From Chloroflexia bacterium (GTDB lineage Bacteria > Chloroflexota > Chloroflexia > Thermomicrobiales > UBA6265): a DNA stretch of 5,759 nt. Below the pieces are notes generated by a model. That model made no database searches and was not told the origin of the DNA. It worked only from the letters and a program-made list of their open reading frames with translations. The stretch spans positions 1 to 5,759 of the forward strand of contig JACCYK010000412.1 of NCBI GenBank assembly GCA_013696525.1. The letters run 5' to 3'. The position numbers were made by a program, and so were the translations under genes. Below, piece by piece: positions 1 through 4,117 of the stretch; position 1 is the stretch's first letter, and the number at the start of each line of letters is the position of its first letter.

Positions 1-416
1 CCGACGAGGACGGCGAAGACGATGCCGACGAGGCCGATCCGGAGCGAGACCGGGAATTTTTCCACGATCACGCTCTGGACTGAATCGGCGCCTTTCGATG
101 CATATGACGGTCCAAAGTCAAGTCTCGCGACGCCCGCCATGTAGTTGAAAAATTGAGAATCGAGAAAGGAGCCCGTGATCGCGAGCGGGTTTCGCTCTCC
201 AGTCTCGATCGCCTGGCCCGCCCCCGCGGGGTTGAACCAGAGCGGCTTATCAAGCCCAAATTTCTCGTTCAGGGCAGCCACCGTGGAGGCAGGGAGCGGC
301 TTTTCATTGCTCCAAGGGCCGCCTGGCGCCCGATACATGAGGAAGAAGGTCACGGCGGAGACAACGAGGATCACCGGGATAATGTAGAGGACGCGGCGGA
401 GGACGAATTCAAACAT
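1..416 (-). CDS. ABC transporter permease, DppB/OppB type (N-terminal part, cut by the left edge)
   Basis: Inner-membrane permease subunit of a peptide/solute ABC importer (binding-protein-dependent transport family). The reading frame stays open from an ATG at 416 to the window edge, giving 138 codons plus two bases. The N-terminus has the family form: an FVLRR start, a first membrane helix at about residues 9-28, then RAPGGPW, equivalent to the usual APGDP. Further on come FGLDKPLW (53-60), RLDFGPSY (98-105), and VIVEKFPVSLRIGLVGIVFA (116-135), which begins the second helix at the usual place. About 25 residues (roughly 61-86, FNPAGAGQ... to ...FLDSQ) lie between KPLW and QFFNYM, where many DppB proteins run straight on. 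The start is secure: an in-frame TAG lies four codons upstream and AGGA sits 7 bases before the ATG. It lies 148 bases downstream of the binding-protein gene on the same strand, so co-transcription is likely. Substrate unknown. Confidence 0.93.
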   Translation of the reverse strand, partial: MFEFVLRRVLYIIPVILVVSAVTFFLMYRAPGGPWSNEKPLPASTVAALNEKFGLDKPLWFNPAGAGQAIETGERNPLAITGSFLDSQFFNYMAGVARLDFGPSYASKGADSVQSVIVEKFPVSLRIGLVGIVFAVLV

Positions 417-420
417 CTGC

Positions 421-427
421 GTTTCCT
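421..427 (-). promoter_or_regulatory. Ribosome binding site of the permease gene
   Basis: On the minus strand AGGAAAC is followed by GCAG and the ATG at 416. The AGGA core is 7 bases from the start codon, a normal spacing. It supports separate translation initiation of the permease rather than translational coupling to the binding protein 148 bases upstream. Confidence 0.6.
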
Positions 428-506
428 ACTCGCGGCAATGTTCGGCATGGAAGGCCGTCTGAATCCGGGCCGGCGACCATGCCGAGGGTCCGCCCGACCA
501 GAGGTA

Positions 507-548
507 GCTATCCCATGGTCGAGTCCGCGGACTCGACCATGGGATAGC
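507..548. repeat. Perfect 42-bp palindrome (two 21-base arms, no loop) between binding-protein and permease genes
   Basis: The bases from 507 to 548 read identically on both strands, with the centre between 527 and 528 in TCCGCGGA. The arms begin GCTATCCCATGG. Pairing ends at 506/549 (A opposite G). It starts 16 bases after the binding-protein stop codon and 91 bases before the permease ATG. As RNA it would form a very stable hairpin whose tip must open into a small loop. No U run follows on the minus strand (the next bases are TACCTCTGG), so it is not a classical intrinsic terminator. By position it resembles the intercistronic hairpins that protect the upstream mRNA and lower read-through in binding-protein operons. 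A repetitive extragenic palindrome, or a U-less terminator with the permease transcribed from elsewhere, are alternatives. The structure is certain; the role is inferred. Confidence 0.9.
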
Positions 549-564
549 GCCGGCGGAACGTGGG

Positions 565-2250
565 CTACTCGTCGACGATGTCCAGGGTCATCAGCGACGA
601 CAGCATGCCGGGCCACAAGCTTTCGCTCGCGGTCGGCGTGTAGCCGGTCACATTCGGCTTAACCAGCGTGTTGAGCGCGATGTTGTAGAGGAACGGACCG
701 GGCTGGTCATCGACCAGGATCTGGCTCGCCTGCTCGTAGAGCGGAGTCCGCGCTGCCGGATCCGCGAGCTGATCGGCTTCGTTGACGAGGGCGTCAAACT
801 CTTCGTTGCAGTACGAGAAGCGATCCGCGAAGTCGGAATCGCAGGTGAAGAAGACGCTCAGCCAGTTCTGGGGGTCCGGGTAGTCCTGGATCCAGCCACC
901 GACCAGCAGCAATTGCGGGAAGGTCTCCTGGTTGCTACGAAGGTCGATCAGCGTCGTGCCTTCCGTCGGCACCAAGGTTAGCTCGATGCCGAGGACGTCC
1001 CGATACTGGCCGGCGACCCACTCGGCGCGAGCGGTGTTGGCCGAATCGTTGCTATTGAAGAAGAGCTGGATTTCGGGCAGACCTTCCGGGCCGCCATAGG
1101 ACGACTCGGCCAGCGCCGCCACGGCGGCCTCGGGATCGAAGGCGAACTGATCGGTCTCGATCGAGCCGAGAATGCCTTCCGGAACCCAGCTCAGGGTTGG
1201 AATGCAGTCGCCGTTGCGGATCACCGAGCAGTAGGTCTCGCGGTCAAAGGCGTAGGCAAACGCTTCCCGCACGCTGAGATCGTCGAACGGCTCCAGCGCC
1301 AGGTTCATGCTCAAGGTGGAGGTCCAGGCCGTCGGGTAGGACACCAGCTCCGCGGCCAAGACAGGGTCGGCTTCGATTTGCGGCAACTGTGATGGATCGA
1401 CCGCCATCATGTCGAGGTCGCCATTGATGTACGCCTCGAGCGCAACCGCCGACTCGCCCTGATAGACGTATTCGATGCCATCCAGCAGCGGACTGCCCTG
1501 CCAGTAGTTGTCGTTGGCCTCGAACGTAATCAACTGGTCTTCGACGATGTCAGTGATGTTGAAGGTGCCGTTCCCGATGTGGTTGGCGGCATCCTGCCAC
1601 CAGTTGTCGGGATTGGCTTCCGCGATCTCTTGCTTGACCGGGAAGAAGACCCACATGTAGGCGATGGTGTGGAAGTATGGCGTCGGTTCAATCAAGTCGA
1701 CCTGAAGCGTCAGATCGTCCACCACCGTCGCGCCGATCGCGTCCGCGGCGGCCTGCCACTCTTCATCGGTGTACTCGACCGGCTCGTCCGCGGTCCCGCC
1801 GATGGTGGCAAAGTCCTGGCAGCCGACGACTCCGAACAGGATCGACTGGTAGTTGCCCGCCACCCGTGGATCGCAGGTGCGCTGCACCGCGTACCGGAAG
1901 TTGTCGGCTGTCAATGGCGTGCCGTCGCTGTAGAGCAGTCCCTCACGCAGGGTGAAGGTGATCGAGGTCGCGTCCTCGTTGTACTCCCAGCTTTCGGCCG
2001 CGGCCGGGACGGTCGCCTGCTCGGTGTCGAGCCGGGTCAGACCCTCGTAGGCGAGCGCCAGAATGTCGATTTCGTTGACGAACGAGGTCGTCTGCGGATC
2101 GATTGCATCAGGATACGTTACGTGGTGGACGCGAAGAACCTTTGACCCGGCGTCCTGGGCGGAGACGCCCGAGACGACGGCGGGGACGAGCAACGTGATC
2201 GCGATCAGGACCGCCGCGATCCGTGCCCACTGGGCCGAGAGACGATACAT
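565..2250 (-). CDS. Extracellular solute-binding protein, family 5 (peptide/oligopeptide ABC importer)
   Basis: Substrate-capture subunit of a DppA/OppA-type ABC importer, 561 residues, a usual length for the family. Residues 1-31 are a signal peptide (MYRLSAQWAR, hydrophobic core AAVLIAITLLVPAVV, likely cleavage after VSA). There is no lipobox cysteine, so it is not an evident lipoprotein. Family landmarks in order: LALAYEGLTRLD (64-75), AESWEY...TFTLREGLLYSDGTPLTADNFRYAV (85-122), HIGNGTFNI (224-232), the NDNYW segment (246-250), LSVREAFAYAFDRE (325-338), VPEGILG (356-362) and GGWIQDYPDPQNW (451-463), the last being the typical W-x-x-D-Y-x-D-P signature. All six cysteines fall in three close pairs (126/144, 341/349, 470/481). 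An in-frame start at 2313 exists, but 2250 is preferred because AGGAGGT lies 6 bases upstream and the signal peptide begins there. The permease follows downstream. The ligand cannot be told from sequence. Confidence 0.95.
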   Translation of the reverse strand: MYRLSAQWARIAAVLIAITLLVPAVVSGVSAQDAGSKVLRVHHVTYPDAIDPQTTSFVNEIDILALAYEGLTRLDTEQATVPAAAESWEYNEDATSITFTLREGLLYSDGTPLTADNFRYAVQRTCDPRVAGNYQSILFGVVGCQDFATIGGTADEPVEYTDEEWQAAADAIGATVVDDLTLQVDLIEPTPYFHTIAYMWVFFPVKQEIAEANPDNWWQDAANHIGNGTFNITDIVEDQLITFEANDNYWQGSPLLDGIEYVYQGESAVALEAYINGDLDMMAVDPSQLPQIEADPVLAAELVSYPTAWTSTLSMNLALEPFDDLSVREAFAYAFDRETYCSVIRNGDCIPTLSWVPEGILGSIETDQFAFDPEAAVAALAESSYGGPEGLPEIQLFFNSNDSANTARAEWVAGQYRDVLGIELTLVPTEGTTLIDLRSNQETFPQLLLVGGWIQDYPDPQNWLSVFFTCDSDFADRFSYCNEEFDALVNEADQLADPAARTPLYEQASQILVDDQPGPFLYNIALNTLVKPNVTGYTPTASESLWPGMLSSLMTLDIVDE

Positions 2251-2256
2251 CTGTCT

Positions 2257-2263
2257 ACCTCCT
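2257..2263 (-). promoter_or_regulatory. Strong ribosome binding site fixing the binding-protein start
   Basis: The minus strand carries AGGAGGT, a full Shine-Dalgarno core, 6 bases before the ATG at 2250. It decides against the longer frame starting at 2313, whose extra 21 residues would place a non-signal-like segment before the signal peptide. Confidence 0.85.
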
Positions 2264-2471
2264 GCTACTTCGACTACACCGCGCGTGCCGACAAACGACG
2301 TCAGGCAACTCACTGGCGCGTAGTACGCTCGCTAAGGATCTGACCGGCGTCAACCGGGGCAACCGCGAACGACCCGATCCACTGCCGGGACACTCGCGCC
2401 ATAGCAATTCATCGAAAAAAGCTACGATCCGTTCGTTGCCTGATTGTCTCGCCGAACTTGTCCCGCGGAGA

Positions 2472-2500
2472 ACTATACGACCGCTGGCACGATGGAGCAA
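2472..2500 (-). promoter_or_regulatory. Candidate sigma-70-like promoter for the binding-protein/permease unit
   Basis: On the minus strand TTGCTC (2500-2495) is followed after 17 bases by TATAGT (2477-2472). The -10 matches consensus at five of six positions and the -35 at three, with ideal spacing. Transcription would start near 2465 and leave a leader of about 215 bases before the ATG. A second, poorer candidate is TTGACG at 2353-2348, which has a good -35 but no matching -10 at normal spacing. Assigned by eye only. Confidence 0.35.
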
Positions 2501-2651
2501 CCATCAGCCGACAATCAGACCAGGATCGGTGTCGAAGAAGATGAGGCGAACGGGCTTGGTCGCCGCGTTTCGGCACTACAAGCTTGAGCCTACGCTACAG
2601 GCGTGGTAGTTTGGTCGCCCAACGCTGGTGCCGCAGCGCCTCCCAGAAGGC

Positions 2652-2690
2652 ATCAGGGGTAGCCAAGCCCACGGCGCGGCTACCCCTGAT
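2652..2690 (-). terminator. Hairpin after the L,D-transpeptidase stop (terminator-like, no U tract)
   Basis: ATCAGGGGTAGCC (2652-2664) and GGCTACCCCTGAT (2678-2690) are exact reverse complements, giving a 13-bp stem with a 13-base loop, 15 bases beyond the TAA of the transpeptidase gene. The bases that follow on the minus strand (GCCTTCTGGGAGG) have no U run. The position argues for transcription termination or 3'-end protection. It may be a U-less terminator of the kind reported in high-GC bacteria. Confidence 0.65.
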
Positions 2691-2705
2691 CCGAAGTTTC
2701 CGTGA

Positions 2706-3941
2706 TTAAGGGATGACGGAGACCCCGGTGCCGATCGGCGCCCAGGCGTACATCCAGGCCGCGATGTCGAGCGGCAGGTTGACGCAGCCGTGACTCATTG
2801 GGGTCCCGAAGTTATTGTGCCAATAGGCGCCGTGAATGGCGTTGCCCAGGTTGTCGAAGTACATGACGTTGGGCACGTCTTCGACGAAGTAGTATTCGTC
2901 CGAGATCGTGCCTTCCATATCCTGCACGTCGTACTTACTCAAGATTGACCAGTGGCCGATGGGGGTGACGGTCTCGGGCACGTTGCCAGTGCCCGTGCTG
3001 ACGTAGGTGGACATCACCATCTCGCTGCCTTCGTAGGCCCAGAGCGCCTGGTGCGAGATGGAGATGACGATCTCTTTCCACGAGCCTTGCTGCGGCCCGG
3101 GACCGAAGCCGCCGACCCACCAGCCGGAGGGAACGCTCTCTTCCAATGCTTGCTCAGGCGCCGGCAGGGCTGGTGCGGGCGCCGCCGGCGGTGCAAACAG
3201 CTCTTCGTTGACCACCGGTACGTCCGCTGGCTGGACCATCGGCTCGGTCGAGATGTTCTGCCGTTGGGCGGTGCTGAGCCCGAGCGGCATCAGCTCGACC
3301 GACCCGGCGACCCGCTGGCGCAGGGCGCCGCGCTCGAGGTATTGGACGATCGAGCGATCGGCGGCCCGAAACGCCTCGGAGACGGGAGGTCCAAGCCAGC
3401 GGCCGGCATCCCCCGTGTTCCAGAATGAGAGGAAGTCGCCACGGAGGGTGTGCCCGGTATCGGCGAAACCCTGGCAGGCCGTGGTTTCGCCCGGCGGGCA
3501 GGCAGTGCGCCGGGCGGCTTGCTCCACCACTGCTGTCGGACGGGACTCCAGTGCCTCGGTTAGCGCCTCGAAACCCAGTGGCAACGATGCGACTTGTTCC
3601 CCGGCGGGAGCGGTTGGCAGGTAGACCAGCGCGAGGTTCTGAAAGTATTGGATAATCTCGTTCCCCGCGCTATCGGCGAGGAACCCGGTTCGCGGCGTCA
3701 GCTCCTGGCTGATCGGGTCGCCCATGAGCGACCGTTGGCTCCGCCACACGTCGAGGAAGTACCCGTCCGCCGTGTGCCCGGTCTCGGGCACGAACACCGT
3801 CCGCGGCGCGGACCACTCCTGGGCCGCGACCGGGGGCGTGACGACGGGAAACAGGGCGCTGAGGAAGATGAGCGAGAGTAGCAGGTGAGCGTGGCCAGGC
3901 AGCCGCAGCCGCCGGCCCAAACGAGTACCACCGGTCAACAC
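2706..3941 (-). CDS. Secreted L,D-transpeptidase (YkuD domain) with two N-terminal TGHT/FLxxW repeats
   Basis: Cell-wall enzyme predicted to form or exchange L,D peptide cross-links in peptidoglycan outside the membrane; 411 residues. Residues 1-40 form a basic n-region (RLGRRLRLPGHAH), a hydrophobic stretch and a likely cleavage after PVAA. Residues 53-108 and 161-220 are two copies of one repeat: TGHTxxGxFLxxW, a G-D/P-P-I/V-S segment, then IIQYF or IVQYL. A proline/alanine linker (about 250-266) leads to the YkuD domain (about 288-411), starting with EIVISISHQALWAYEG. Its catalytic motif is intact: H370 in AIHGAYWH and S383-H384-G385-C386-V-N, with C386 the expected nucleophile. The start is GTG at 3941 or TTG at 3938. 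An in-frame TGA lies five codons upstream of the GTG, and a G7 run (3946-3952) serves as Shine-Dalgarno. It diverges from recJ and has its own 3' hairpin, so it is probably monocistronic. An exact cell-wall role (cross-linking or protein anchoring) is not shown. Confidence 0.93.
   Translation of the reverse strand: MLTGGTRLGRRLRLPGHAHLLLSLIFLSALFPVVTPPVAAQEWSAPRTVFVPETGHTADGYFLDVWRSQRSLMGDPISQELTPRTGFLADSAGNEIIQYFQNLALVYLPTAPAGEQVASLPLGFEALTEALESRPTAVVEQAARRTACPPGETTACQGFADTGHTLRGDFLSFWNTGDAGRWLGPPVSEAFRAADRSIVQYLERGALRQRVAGSVELMPLGLSTAQRQNISTEPMVQPADVPVVNEELFAPPAAPAPALPAPEQALEESVPSGWWVGGFGPGPQQGSWKEIVISISHQALWAYEGSEMVMSTYVSTGTGNVPETVTPIGHWSILSKYDVQDMEGTISDEYYFVEDVPNVMYFDNLGNAIHGAYWHNNFGTPMSHGCVNLPLDIAAWMYAWAPIGTGVSVIP
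3282..3461 (-). repeat. Second protein-level repeat in the L,D-transpeptidase
   Basis: Encodes residues 161-220, DTGHTLRGDFLSFW...WLGPPVSEAFR...SIVQYLERGAL. It aligns with the first copy through TGHT, G-x-FL-x-x-W, G-x-P-x-S-x-x and I-x-QY-hydrophobic. Two cysteines (148 and 156) lie just before it. Compact repeats of this sort are often attached to secreted Chloroflexota enzymes and may bind wall polymers. The role is inferred. Confidence 0.7.
3618..3785 (-). repeat. First protein-level repeat in the L,D-transpeptidase
   Basis: Encodes residues 53-108, ETGHTADGYFLDVW...LMGDPISQELT...EIIQYFQNLALVYLP. It is the partner of the copy at residues 161-220, spaced by about 108 residues. The divergence between copies is clear at the protein level, so the duplication is old rather than a recent DNA repeat. 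Confidence 0.7.
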
Positions 3942-3945
3942 CGAA

Positions 3946-3952
3946 CCCCCCC
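3946..3952 (-). promoter_or_regulatory. G7 run acting as ribosome binding site of the L,D-transpeptidase
   Basis: Seven G on the minus strand end 4 bases before GTG (3941) and 7 bases before TTG (3938). The spacing favours TTG slightly, or initiation using the 5' part of the run for GTG. An ATG at 3954 abuts the run but is out of frame by one base. A run of six G would put that ATG in frame with the transpeptidase. Confidence 0.45.
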
Positions 3953-3990
3953 ATCACAGGTTTGTTAGAAATAGTTCGGCGCCGCCGGAG

Positions 3991-4012
3991 TCGGATTCCC
4001 CCCCACATCCGA
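3991..4012. promoter_or_regulatory. Inverted repeat around a C7 tract in the divergent promoter region
   Basis: TCGGAT (3991-3996) and ATCCGA (4007-4012) are exact reverse complements around a 10-base spacer holding C7 (3998-4004). The right arm falls where the -35 of the plus-strand promoter would be. The whole element lies in the predicted 5' leader of the transpeptidase, so it could be an operator or an RNA hairpin. A six-base inverted repeat in a region this size can arise by chance. Confidence 0.3.
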
Positions 4013-4026
4013 GAGGCGCGACTTAT

Positions 4027-4036
4027 TGGTATCATA
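4027..4036. promoter_or_regulatory. Overlapping divergent -10 elements for recJ (+) and the L,D-transpeptidase (-)
   Basis: On the plus strand TGGTATCAT (4027-4035) is an extended -10 (TG-N-TATCAT, five of six consensus). On the minus strand TATGAT (4036-4031) is also five of six, using nearly the same base pairs. No good -35 is seen on the plus strand. The minus strand offers only TGAACG (4059-4054) at 17 bases. Transcription would begin near 4042 toward recJ, about 75 bases before its TTG, and near 4024 toward the transpeptidase, about 80 bases before its start. Confidence 0.45.
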
Positions 4037-4043
4037 GCATGGC

Positions 4044-4066
4044 TTGAGACGTACGTTCACTCTCAA
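4044..4066. promoter_or_regulatory. Inverted repeat TTGAGA-N11-TCTCAA in the recJ leader
   Basis: Exact six-base half-sites at 4044-4049 and 4061-4066, with an 8-bp palindrome ACGTACGT (4049-4056) overlapping them. It lies just downstream of the predicted plus-strand start point and over the minus-strand -35 area, a plausible repressor site for both promoters. It is weak evidence by itself because short inverted repeats are common by chance. Confidence 0.25.
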
Positions 4067-4104
4067 TCGTGCCAAAACTTTGGACCGATTGGATATCAGT
4101 TCCC

Positions 4105-4109
4105 AGGAG
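4105..4109 (+). promoter_or_regulatory. Ribosome binding site fixing the TTG start of recJ
   Basis: AGGAG lies 8 bases before the TTG at 4118 in the recJ frame. No ATG or GTG in that frame lies nearby upstream, and the ATG at 4039 is in another frame and meets TGA after two codons. This makes 4118 the best-supported start. Confidence 0.75.
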
Positions 4110-4117
4110 TCAAACCG

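Larger units (their letters stand above)
2251..2705. other. 455-base intergenic region upstream of the binding-protein gene
   Basis: No convincing gene was found here. Short open frames on both strands (up to 128 codons at 2223-2609 plus; 81 codons at 2255-2500 minus) have arginine/serine-rich shadow-like composition and no family motifs, and the plus one starts inside the binding-protein gene on the opposite strand. The region holds, from right to left, the hairpin past the transpeptidase stop (2652-2690), a candidate minus-strand promoter (2472-2500), a six-base A run (2415-2420), and the binding-protein ribosome site (2257-2263). No tRNA-like or T-box-like sequence was recognised. Confidence 0.6.

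Noticed and set aside
371..616. 81-codon minus-strand frame spanning the palindrome between the two transporter genes
   Set aside because: Overlaps both real genes in another phase and is arginine/serine-rich; the gap is better explained by the palindrome.
153..662. 169-codon plus-strand frame across the permease and the palindrome
   Set aside because: Antisense to the permease and the binding-protein end, with low-complexity arginine-rich translation; no ribosome site or family motif.
1579..2145. 188-codon plus-strand frame inside the binding-protein gene
   Set aside because: Antisense shadow of a confidently identified gene.
2415..2420. Six-T run on the minus strand as a possible terminator or attenuator
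   Set aside because: No stable stem lies immediately before it on the minus strand.
2223..2609. 128-codon plus-strand frame in the 455-base gap
   Set aside because: Starts inside the binding-protein gene on the other strand, composition is not protein-like, and no ribosome site was seen.
2623..2638. Small CGCTG/CAGCG hairpin below the transpeptidase terminator-like stem
   Set aside because: Only five base pairs around a six-base loop; expected by chance in this composition.
4039..4047. ATG at 4039 as the start of recJ
   Set aside because: It is in a different frame and reads ATG-GCT-TGA.
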